A stretch of DNA of 64,000 bases, from assembly GCF_000149955.1 (NCBI RefSeq), contig NC_030987.1:1210003-1274002 (forward strand), in the 5' to 3' direction. This document shows positions 48,467 to 57,398 of this stretch, piece after piece (position 1 is the first letter of the stretch; the number at the start of each line of letters is the position of its first letter). Below the pieces are notes generated by a model, which was not told the origin of the DNA, made no database searches, and worked only from the letters and a program-made list of their open reading frames with translations. Source of the stretch: Fusarium oxysporum f. sp. lycopersici 4287 (taxonomy: Eukaryota; Ascomycota; Sordariomycetes; Hypocreales; Nectriaceae). Position numbers and translations under genes: made by a program.

Positions 48467-49164
48467 CAGCAATAGTTCGAATGTTGATAAAGGGTTGACC
48501 TATTTTGGGGTAGCACAGCGCTAAAGCAGCGACGGAGCATTGAGAAAGCTTGTCTGGTGGGGTAATATGCGATTGGATCCCTTTAATATCGAGACGCATC
48601 TCTTTTTGTCGTTCGAGTCTAGAACGAGCGGCTGAAGCACTTTATCAGCCAAGTTTGAGAAGCTGACTCGAGGAGATGTACCAGCAGGTACTTGATTAAC
48701 AAGGAAGCACAGTCAATCATGACAGTATAAGAACGACTTCGCCAGCTTGAGAGGTACTTGTCACTGATAGTGATTGACTAAATGATGAGTGGACCAGCGG
48801 CTAATCAATGCACGCTGTCGTCAGGGCGGTCTCGTTTTCATAAGTAGCGTCCAGGGTCACAAGGCCTGACATGTCTCTTCTTCTGGACCCTTGACATTTC
48901 CCTACAGTGTCAGTTTCATCTCTGATAAAATTCCACAAGAGAAAACACAGAATCAACAAGAATGCAAGATTATAAGGATTACACGTATGTCTCGACTCTC
49001 CCCCCTGGGTGATTCACTCCTCCAAGTACCAGGGGTAATCTGCCGATAATCAAGATCAAGTTATTATTGCCTACCCCGTAACTAAAGGTAAGGTACCTGC
49101 TAAATTATCCGGTGGATCCTCTGTTACCACCCCTGGAAATGCTTGTTTTTCAGTGGCTGCCTTA

Positions 49165-49192
49165 GATTCCAGTTCCAGTTCCAGTTGGAATC
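49165..49192. repeat. TTCCAG tandem repeat within an inverted repeat
   Basis: Three head-to-tail TTCCAG units, bounded by GATTCCA on the left and its reverse complement TGGAATC on the right. Could form a small hairpin; it lies in the presumed promoter of the Ala/Pro-rich gene. Confidence 0.75.
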
Positions 49193-49298
49193 CTTGGAAG
49201 CGCAAGGATGCTTCAGTTGAGATTAGGTTGGATTGCATCCAATGTCACCCACTACCGTTACCGCTGCCTCAGTCTCTGGCTGATACTGGACTGTACCT

Positions 49299-49320
49299 GT
49301 ACTGTCATGTACAGTACATG
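49299..49320. repeat. 15-bp palindrome, copy 2, within a larger inverted repeat
   Basis: The same CATGTACAGTACATG lies at 49306-49320. It overlaps an inverted repeat with arms GTACTGT (49299-49305) and ACAGTAC (49311-49317). Confidence 0.85.
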
Positions 49321-49668
49321 ACTTACGAACTGGCCATGGCTGAGCAGTTTCATCTCCCGTCTGCCCGCCTCTATTCTTATCCTTATCCTTAACCTTCCTT
49401 CACCTTCTAGATACCTTTCTACCCTTTGTCTTGACAAGACATACATCACTTTCCCAAGCTCCATCTGGTACGTTTTCTCTCGATTCCTGCTTCGCGTGGA
49501 CTTTATCGTCCTGGTCTGTCTCAGTCAACTTCAGACGTGCAAATCCAATAGCTTCGCCAGCTCAAGGAAGCATAATCGATAGAATCAAGCGGGCATCACT
49601 TATCATCGGAGATCCGATATCAAGCACCAGGCCGGGGAGTCGGAGGGGACAACGCGACGGCGTCTTCA

Positions 49669-49820
49669 NNNNNNNNNNNNNNNNNNNNNNNNNNNNNNNN
49701 NNNNNNNNNNNNNNNNNNNNNNNNNNNNNNNNNNNNNNNNNNNNNNNNNNNNNNNNNNNNNNNNNNNNNNNNNNNNNNNNNNNNNNNNNNNNNNNNNNNN
49801 NNNNNNNNNNNNNNNNNNNN
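49669..49820. other. Assembly gap, 152 N
   Basis: 152 N, not a round number, so probably a size estimated from read pairs. It removes the start of the Ala/Pro-rich gene. Confidence 0.99.
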
Positions 49821-50391
49821 GCCTGCCGATACCACAGCTGCCACCGAGCCTACCAAGGCCGAGGCTGCTCCTCCTGCTCCCGCCAGTACGTTTCTGCCTA
49901 TGCGATCTATTGAATACCCCGTTACTGACTGTCGTGTGCCACAGCTGAGCCAGCTCCTGCAGCTGAACCCGCAGCCCCTGCTGCCGAACCAGCTAAGGAG
50001 GAGGCCAAACCCGCAACTGAGGTCAAGCCTGAGGCTCCCCCTGCTGCTGCTGAGCCAGCCAAGACCGAGGAGCCAGTTGCTGGTATGTCGCAATGTACAC
50101 GATATCCATGATCAAGAACTAGAACTAATGATTGAAGCTCCTGCAACTGAACCCGCCAAGCCCGACGCTGCTCCGGCCACCGAAGCACCCGCTCCCGCTC
50201 CCGAGCCTGCCAAGACCGAGCCCGCCCCGGCTGCTGCCCCTGCTGCCGCAAATGCTCCTGTCGCCGAGACTCCAGCTCCCGCCCCCGCTGCTCCTGAGAC
50301 TACACCTGCTGCTCCCGCTGAGGCTCCTAAGGAGGAAGACAAGAAGGATACTCCTCCCGCTCCCGCTCCTGCCCCTGTGGCCTCTGCTTAA
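49821..50391 (+). CDS. Ala/Pro/Glu-rich repeat protein (5' end lost in assembly gap)
   Basis: Three exons are visible: 49821-49885, 49945-50082 and 50138-50391, with introns of 59 and 55 bp (GTACGT and GTATGT donors), all in phase 1. About 150 residues remain and are almost wholly Ala, Pro, Glu, Thr and Lys in repeats such as PAxEPAK, APAPAPEPAK and PAPAAPETTP, ending DKKDTPPAPAPAPVASA. No cysteine, tryptophan or hydrophobic segment. Because each junction splits the first base of an Ala, Thr or similar codon, the exons could be skipped or duplicated without losing frame. No family can be named: low-complexity sequence of this kind occurs in cell-wall, chromatin and stress proteins. The start codon is not visible. 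Confidence 0.72.
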
Positions 50392-50855
50392 GTGCGACTC
50401 GAACAAGGTTACCTTCTCTCGAGGTAAGATCTCGATGAGAACACCTTGATCGATTAGAGTACCAAGAATGTGCGTTCGTAATTGTCTTAGAGGCATGAGT
50501 CTTTTAGTTGCATGACAGGTTCGCTGTCCATGTCTGTTAGCTTTTCTCCTAGCAGTTGGCTGGATACCCAGAGAGAAAAGTGTCGCGATGCTTTGTTTTA
50601 AATATATACCCGCTTTCTATATCCTAGATACTTCCCTCGCTCCAATTTCAGATTGTGCTTTTATAGGATTAGACTGCAATTTGAGGGGATTGTGATGAGA
50701 TATCAGATGTTTTCCACAGTCTAAACTCATGATCGTATGAGATGCATGGTTGGAATCTCATGGAATTCTATAGGATCGAATGCGCAAATCAATATCTATG
50801 TCCAGTCCTTGACTCCCTAATATGCTAAAATCTCCAGATGCTGGTATATGTATCC
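50392..50855. other. Convergent 3' intergenic region
   Basis: 464 bp between the Ala/Pro-rich gene (+) and rrd1 (-), containing their 3' UTRs. AT-rich; nothing else seen. Confidence 0.4.
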
Positions 50856-52243
50856 CTATGAATCTCTAGCCCACGGTGCTTTGGTAACAGTGATTTGTGC
50901 ACTCGTAGATTCACTCGTAGGCGCAGCGCCTCGAGGTGGTCTAGCAAGTGACCCTGAACTGGGTCCTGGTGGTGGCATCCGAGTATAGGGAATGCCGGCT
51001 ACTGGTGGAACTGGCATTCTGGCAGCTTGAGCCCATGGTGCAGCTGTTCCGGGCCCTGAAGGTACTGGGCCTGCTGTGGTTGGCTGGTTCGCCATATGGA
51101 CGCTTTGTGCCGGAGTTGCAGCATCTGGATCAACATCCCAAGAGAAGAGGGAACCGAATGGGAAGTGCTGGACAACGGGGAACTTTGACAGCACTTCAGC
51201 GTTGAACATCTTGATCATACCCTTGTTGATCTTGCCCCAGCCGTCTCGAATACCGGATATATCAAAGAGAATAGGACTGTGTTCCCAAAATGGGCCCTTC
51301 TTAACATCGTTGATGAAGCCAATGGCAGAAAAGTACATGTTGACCTGTCGCTGGTCCTCCACCACAGCGGCTTTGGTAACGTCGCTAGGCTTCGGCGCAC
51401 CTTTGACAGATCCCTCCAAAGGCATCGGCTCGTCATCGTTTATGGGTCGTGTAAGTTGCGCGGAGCCGAATACGTATGGCATGAAGGAATGATCGTCGAG
51501 GCCCCAGACGCCGTGGGAACCAGCGGGTTCGAGAGTGTAGGTTAGGATGAGTTTTCTCACCACGTTGAGATATCTAACAGTGTTAGCGGTATCCATCCAG
51601 TATATGTGAAGGTAACCTACGGTTCGATAACCTTGAGGACGATCTCGCGCTCGATCTCGCCTCCTTGCTGTCCATCCTTGAAGTAACCCAGCTTCCATAG
51701 ACACCCAAGAAACGCTATAAAGCTGAGCTCATGCCCAGTTCCATAGTCTAATCTTTGAACGCTGCCGAAACCACCAAGTAGGTAGCTAGAGACTTCCACT
51801 TTCGCCTTTCCATCGCCAATCTTGAGTGTTTCACCTAGAAGCCCTTCTCCTAACAGCTCGTCCAAATGCTCCTCAAAGATAGCATACCACTTTCGAAAGC
51901 TGACATTTCCAAATCGTCGAGGACCGGGGTCAGGCGGTGCTTGGTCGATGAAGTTCTCGACCTTTGCCAAAAGGTTCTGTAGAGCTTGGACGGACGGCGA
52001 CGTCGGCGGTTTCGAATTGAGGGGAAAGGTGCGGGGGAGGGGTGACGGTGTTTGGATTCGAGGACATAAGGCGTGGTTAAGCTGGAGGATGAAGATTCCG
52101 ATATCGCGGTAGGCGAGGCTGGTGAGGAAGCGTGCGACGTCGGAGCCTTCGTTGATGCGCTTCGAGGGCTTGGTGAATGCTGGTGGGGAGCTGAGGTCCA
52201 AGATCTCGAGAGTCTGGTGTTTTGGAGGGGTTGCGGACGTCAT
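50856..52243 (-). CDS. rrd1: Serine/threonine-protein phosphatase 2A activator Rrd1 (PTPA)
   Basis: PTPA-family prolyl isomerase and PP2A activator, which helps load metal into and activate the PP2A catalytic subunit (family knowledge). Exons 52243-51621 and 51573-50856 with a 47-bp intron give 446 aa. Seen are the [20 protein letters not shown] start typical of the Rrd1 branch, [33 protein letters not shown], and, across the intron, [21 protein letters not shown] followed by [11 protein letters not shown]. These are the peptide- and ATP-contacting motifs. The C-terminal extension (about 100 residues, Pro/Ala-rich, ending TKAPWARDS) is longer than in yeast. Assignment to Rrd1 rather than Rrd2 rests on the SKRI-type N-terminus and the extension. 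Confidence 0.93.
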
Positions 52244-53099
52244 GTTGACGGCGGCTCAAATCCTTGGTTACAGCGCTGAGGATTTCTTGACTATAAAACA
52301 AAAATGGAGTGTTGTTTGGGAGGATCGGGGGAGTTTTACGGTGCAAGAATAATAAGTGGGCGTTGGTGCTTGGTTGAAGCTGAACTGGTTCTGTTGGATG
52401 GTTGGAGATAATTTAGTAATCTATTTTCATGCTCGATAACCATGAAACTCCAAACGCATATGCCTACCTTAGCTTGAGGAACCATGAGTTCGCTTAGTTA
52501 TAGACAATTACTTTTATCATTCTAGTAGTTCCTACGAGTTCCAGTCTCAGCATTCAAAAATATGTCTGATCTTGGTTGATCGGCTTCGCATGGCCTCATG
52601 GAAATTCTTGATAAGATATGCATACATGGATCATGATAATGTTTGCGACTGGCTGCTTTGAAGATATCCTACAGATATGCAACCACTTCACAGATAGAAA
52701 CGTAGTTTCAAGATCCCAGGCCATCAAGCTACATAGTATCTATTTGATGCTTCAAGAATCAAGGTCGCATAAAATTTATATTCTTACCAGCTCCCGACAA
52801 TTATGTCATTTGTCATGTCGCATGGGAGCTCCCAGTCCTAGCTTTAAGCTCCCGTTCTTAAGCTTCCCTCGCCCCACTTCCTCTTCCCAACCTTCAATGC
52901 GCCTGCTTTGAGCGCCGCTGTTCACCACTTCAACTCAATCTTGAAGCTCTCAGCTTGCCTCAAACTTACCTCTACAGCTAAGGAGCTGAAACGAAAAATT
53001 CTCGTTGAATTTTCGACGTCCCCCAACCGCGATTACATCGTTATCTGTGGACGCGCTGCCTTGGCGCGCGATAACACAACACAATAACAAAACCTCGAG
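52244..53099. promoter_or_regulatory. Divergent promoter region, rrd1 / SANT-like gene
   Basis: 856 bp between divergent starts. The centre is AT-rich with no coding signal. The last 250 bp contain CT-rich segments (CTTCCCTCGCCCC) and probably the leader of the + strand gene. Confidence 0.4.
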
Positions 53100-55574
53100 A
53101 TGGTGGTACAGCTGCGGTCCAGGGGTAAGGTCGGTGGATCATCAGCTGAGCCTGAAGCGACAAGAAAACCGCGAAAACGTACTGGAAGACAGCAGTCAGA
53201 GAGACCTTCCGCGCTTAAGCCAAGCATTGAGGTACAGATCAATGCATCAGGGTCGAACTCAAGTCGACAGTCAACCATTCATGCAATTCCGCAAGATCAG
53301 CCCTCTACCAGCCGAAGCCGGGTGACGAGATCGAAAAGAGCCAATACTCCCCATGAAAAACTGCCCTCGCCAACTCCGAGGAAACGTCGCGCTACGAACG
53401 CAAGTTCGAAAGACCAACCCGCCAAGCGCCAGCATCGTTCTCGTCGCAAAGCTGCGCTGGAAAATGCTGAGGAGGATGAACAACCTCAGCTGAACCAGGA
53501 ACACGAAGAGGCCTCAGAAGCGGAGGAAAACGCCTTGCCGGAGCACCCGGACTTTATGAATATCATCAATTCGAACATCCTAGGTATCAACAGTTCTCGC
53601 AACGAGCTACCCATCAATGGCGAACTACACCCGGAGAGAGCTGGTAGGAGGATCTCTGAGGCAGAAGTTCCTCAGATTGCAGACTCGGACGAAAATATCG
53701 CCTTGGACGACATACCACAGGAGCAGGAACTAGGCAAAGCTGGAAATAACCAAGCTTCAACTACAAGTCCTGAGCAACCAGAAGCACCGCATGAAGAACT
53801 TCCAGTATCTGAGCAGGAGGCCCCTCAAGCGACGCAAGTAATGTCACAATTTGATACATCTTCTCGAAGGCAATCGTTACGACGAAAGCGTAGACGGCAG
53901 AGCCAGAAGCCGACTTATGACGCACCTGGTTATAATGCAAGGGGCGTGTCCCCAGATCTTGGTTCAGCAGTTCCTCAAGCGCCAGCCACAGAGGCATCAG
54001 CGTCACAACAAGTCCACGCTGGGGGTGATATCTATAACGTTCCGTCCGATGGAGAGCAACCAAGTCAGCCGATAGTTTTAAGAGGGGAGAAGGAGACCCA
54101 CGGCACGCATGCTGAACATAGACGGAAAGCTAAGCAGGGCAAACGAAAAAGAAGCCAACCTGAGCAACAAAATGATCAAGCACCATCACAGGCCGAGAAA
54201 GAGCAAGAAGAAGGGAGAAATGAAGAGAGTGCCAGAAAGAAAGATAAGAATGGAGATCAAGATGGGGAATATGAGGATGAAGGTCAAGACTCCGACAATG
54301 ATGAGCCGGCAGCAGAACAAGAGCTTGATACATCGGATCTGGTTGAAGATTCGTTGCTGCTCGACGAACCACCAAGTGGTTTGCAAACAGCGCACCTAAT
54401 TCCTACCGCCTGGATTAAACGAGATACAGTACAGAAACTCGTTTGGACCACGACTTATTCAGGGTGGATGAATGGAAGAAAGTGGAAGAAGGATGCTCTC
54501 GAGCTCGCAAAAACAGCTTCTGAAGCATTGAAAGAGGACGAACGTGTGCGATCAAGGCTTGTCTTGGCTAAACTTTACGATCTCTACGAACTTTGCAAGG
54601 AGATCCCGTCATCATCGATATCACAGCAGCTGGAATATATTCGCGAGCACACAGCCCAGCTCAACAGTTTATACACCACACTTCGCGTGACTATTGACGA
54701 GTTCATTTCATCCATCAACACGATAATGGAGCAGGGCGACGCGAAACAAGTGAGCAAGGGCTATCAATACGTGACAAAGTTGCACAGACGCATCATTCCT
54801 ATGCTGGTTCTGGTATTAGATCAATCTTTCCAGGCTGGATGCGGAAGACCTGGTGAAAGTGCCAAAAAGCTAGGCTTTCAAAAAGGAGAATTTACAGTGT
54901 ACACACTAGAGCCACTGGAGAGGGCTGCAGGCTGGGCCCTGAGACTCTCCCAGGTTGTGGAAAGCTGGTACGAGCTTCATCCTCCCAGGAGAGAACGTGA
55001 TCAAGGCGAAGAGGCTAAGGAGCATCGGGGAATCTTCAGGGAAGCCACAAAGCAGCTAAAGGAATCGCTCGAGAAGGCCAGAGAAAGCATTGGTGCTATT
55101 AAGAGAGCACCGAACCAACGAAGGAAAGTTATGCAGAAGGATGAAGCTGTTCGAATGGAACGCGAGGCTGATGCGCAGCGGCGCAGAAACATCCAAGATA
55201 TGCAGATGCAGCGTTTTCTACAGTCGATGCAGAAGATTGAATCATCTCAACCGCGTCCGCCCACGATAGGCTCATACCGACAGGCAGTGCGCAGCTACCA
55301 GTCCGCGACTAGTCGGTCAGGCTTAATCAGATCGCAAGAGCCGTCGGATGTTGAATATTTCGAGAAGCATGGCTGGCACTACTCGGAAGATGATCATCTC
55401 TTAAGTTTGATCCGAACCACATCCCACCCGAACTATGAGATCTTTGGCCGGGTGCTTCCTGATCGAGATCCCGATGAGCTGAAAGAGCGGTCAAATTATT
55501 TGAGGATGGTTATGCGCGACAAGTATGAGCGAAAGGGTATTCAACCGCCCGGGTGGTGTGTTGCTGAAGATTGA
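53100..55574 (+). CDS. Charged nuclear-type protein with SANT/Myb-like C-terminus
   Basis: Single-exon gene of 824 aa; family not recognised. The ATG at 53100 follows an A/C-rich leader. Residues 1-430 are disordered, with basic clusters (RKPRKRTGRQQ, TPRKRRAT, KRQHRSRRK) suggesting nuclear import or DNA contact, and long Glu/Gln/Lys tracts. A helical region at about 430-640 contains TYSGWMNGRKWKKDALELA and SSINTIMEQGDAKQVSKGY, followed by a coiled coil (QLKESLEKARESIGAIK). The C-terminal 70 residues, with WHYSEDDHLLSLIR and LPDRDPDELKERSNYLR, have Trp, acidic and hydrophobic spacing like a SANT/Myb helix-turn-helix. The protein ends RKGIQPPGWCVAED. A chromatin or kinetochore role is plausible but unproven. 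Confidence 0.82.
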   Translation: MVVQLRSRGKVGGSSAEPEATRKPRKRTGRQQSERPSALKPSIEVQINASGSNSSRQSTIHAIPQDQPSTSRSRVTRSKRANTPHEKLPSPTPRKRRATNASSKDQPAKRQHRSRRKAALENAEEDEQPQLNQEHEEASEAEENALPEHPDFMNIINSNILGINSSRNELPINGELHPERAGRRISEAEVPQIADSDENIALDDIPQEQELGKAGNNQASTTSPEQPEAPHEELPVSEQEAPQATQVMSQFDTSSRRQSLRRKRRRQSQKPTYDAPGYNARGVSPDLGSAVPQAPATEASASQQVHAGGDIYNVPSDGEQPSQPIVLRGEKETHGTHAEHRRKAKQGKRKRSQPEQQNDQAPSQAEKEQEEGRNEESARKKDKNGDQDGEYEDEGQDSDNDEPAAEQELDTSDLVEDSLLLDEPPSGLQTAHLIPTAWIKRDTVQKLVWTTTYSGWMNGRKWKKDALELAKTASEALKEDERVRSRLVLAKLYDLYELCKEIPSSSISQQLEYIREHTAQLNSLYTTLRVTIDEFISSINTIMEQGDAKQVSKGYQYVTKLHRRIIPMLVLVLDQSFQAGCGRPGESAKKLGFQKGEFTVYTLEPLERAAGWALRLSQVVESWYELHPPRRERDQGEEAKEHRGIFREATKQLKESLEKARESIGAIKRAPNQRRKVMQKDEAVRMEREADAQRRRNIQDMQMQRFLQSMQKIESSQPRPPTIGSYRQAVRSYQSATSRSGLIRSQEPSDVEYFEKHGWHYSEDDHLLSLIRTTSHPNYEIFGRVLPDRDPDELKERSNYLRMVMRDKYERKGIQPPGWCVAED

Positions 55575-57398
55575 GACTAAGGTCAGGAGCTATTGGAGTT
55601 GGGAGCATTTGCTTTTACGATACCCTGAACAACGCGAGATACGTCTCTTGGAATTCAAGCGAACTGCGTATGATTAATGAAAGAACGGTTACGAGTGTGC
55701 ATCGTTATGGCAAAATGTATTATTACCCAACGTACTACAGAACTCGCATCGATGGCGAATCAGTCATGATGAACTCATCGAGGCTCTCTTTGATGACATC
55801 AGGACCCAAGAGAAGCTGGTATTGGTTGTCAGCAGTTGAGTTGGTGTACGGATAACGTTTCATGTCTTCCATGGACGCCTGAGGTTCTGCCAACGGCGTA
55901 ATGCCACATCATTGACATCCAAGGTAGCATTATCTGTCTATCACATTGACACATTCGGCGCATCAAGAACAAAGCATCCGTGATTCCACCAGCACATACA
56001 CACTTGGGCGCCCTGCAATGGTGTGGTGGTTTAGACACTTGGCCTGTATCAGCCTGGACATATTGCATTGATCTTTGGCTTCTTGTATGATTGATCACAG
56101 ACTTTGGAATTGGTTGAAGCGCCTTTAACGCCACATGTGATGGTGAAGGGACGACGCTATTGCCCAAGTAAGAAAAGTGGCGAATCAGGTCTAGGTCGTT
56201 TGGGGTAATAAGTCAACAGATTAGGATTTATTTTGGTCGTCTTCACGCGTTTTCCACGCGCCGTGGGAGATTTGATAGATCCAGCCACGAGCATGGATTT
56301 CGCCCTTGACCCTTTGTCTTTCGGCTCTTAATTGGCCTGAACCAAGAGAATATGAGGTTTAGGATAAAGTAGCTCATAGATCTTCAGGCTTCTGAAAGCT
56401 ACCCAGGTCGTGGCTTGCATTAATTGCCGTGCATTGCATATAGTGCCTTACTTAGGTCGATACAGCGGGTCGTCGCATGCAGAACCAGATGTTGCCCAAT
56501 GTCTAGGGCTTCTTTGGGGTATCTCAGTGGCCAGACTGATCTTTGCCTTAAAGAATGGTCCAGTGTTTCTGGCCCAAGACATTGAATGGCAGTCTAATGT
56601 CCGCCCAGTAGCGAAAGCCATCAGTCATTGGATCTTGAACCAGGAACCAAAGCCACCCGCGTAGCCCAAAGACCCCTGATTCAAAGCGACAGTGGACGAC
56701 CAGCCCCGCCCCCCTGGAACGGTCGCTACAGTCCAACCGCTGGGGACCATCAGGGCCCTGAGAGAAAAAGCAATGTTAGTGGCCGGTGAAACTCCACTTT
56801 TACCACTGGGTGTGGAAATGGGAAGAACAGCTCAGGATATGGATCACAAGGTGATAGACCAAGAGGTACGTATCCATCCGCAATCTAATATCCCGTCCCA
56901 TCGACAAGACAGCTCAGCTTTCTCTCTTCCCTTTCCAATTTTATCTCCTCTCCCTCTAACAAGAAGCTTGCGAACATCGTCAGTGCAGGAGTCATTCTAG
57001 ACTTCTCTAACTGCTTCATTGCATTGTTTCTTTCTTTCGTTCCTTAATTCTATCTGTCTTATACTCCACCGTTGTAAACGGTTTTCTAGCTGCCAGCGAA
57101 GCGCGGTTTTGCTGGATAAAAAGGAGTCGAACTCAAGGTGAGATTAACCAATTCCTAGCGGCTGATACCTACATACCCTTGACATAAGAGCTCATGGCTC
57201 GTGCTGTTTTCTCCCCTGGCATCTCTTGATTATCCTGGGATGACAGGCGAGCTTGGTTGTTGAACGACTGACTTAAAAAGTCCCGTGCGAAATCCATATA
57301 TAACCTGTCACGGGTACACTTCTCTTTACTTTTCTCTTTGCTAATATTTGCTTTTCTTATAGAACTTTATTTTTAATTGCCCTTTCGACCCCGCAAAC
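55575..57398. promoter_or_regulatory. Intergenic region and leader of the coiled-coil gene
   Basis: 1.8 kb. From about 56920 it is pyrimidine-rich (CTCTCTTCCC, CTCCTCTCCCTC), typical of strongly expressed fungal promoters. A likely 5' UTR intron runs from a GTGAGA donor at 57138 to TTATAG ending at 57362, with a GCTAAT branch site about 20 bp before its end; the ATG lies 37 bp downstream. The rest has no convincing ORF. Confidence 0.5.
57138..57362 (+). other. Probable 5' UTR intron of the coiled-coil gene
   Basis: CAAG|GTGAGA donor, GCTAAT branch-like site and a pyrimidine-rich TTTTCTTATAG acceptor lie just before the start codon. The first, non-coding exon would end at 57137. Inferred from splice signals only. 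Confidence 0.5.

Larger units (their letters stand above)
48423..49668. promoter_or_regulatory. Intergenic region and leader of the Ala/Pro-rich gene
   Basis: 1.2 kb. A 15-bp palindrome, CATGTACAGTACATG, occurs at 48452-48466 and again at 49306-49320. A TTCCAG triple repeat inside a small inverted repeat is at 49165-49192. The stretch 49375-49470 is pyrimidine-rich and looks like the leader of the following gene, with a possible leader-intron donor GTACGT at 49467. I find no ATG between 49400 and the gap that fits, so that gene's start is probably inside the gap. Confidence 0.45.

Noticed and set aside
50856..52243. Reading the Zds1 and Rrd1 pair as a functional PP2A gene cluster
   Set aside because: They are about 20 kb apart with unrelated genes between; co-location in a housekeeping segment is likely chance.
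56692..57000. 102-aa ORF before the coiled-coil gene
   Set aside because: It runs into the pyrimidine-rich promoter tract, its C-terminus is that tract translated, and there is no family resemblance.
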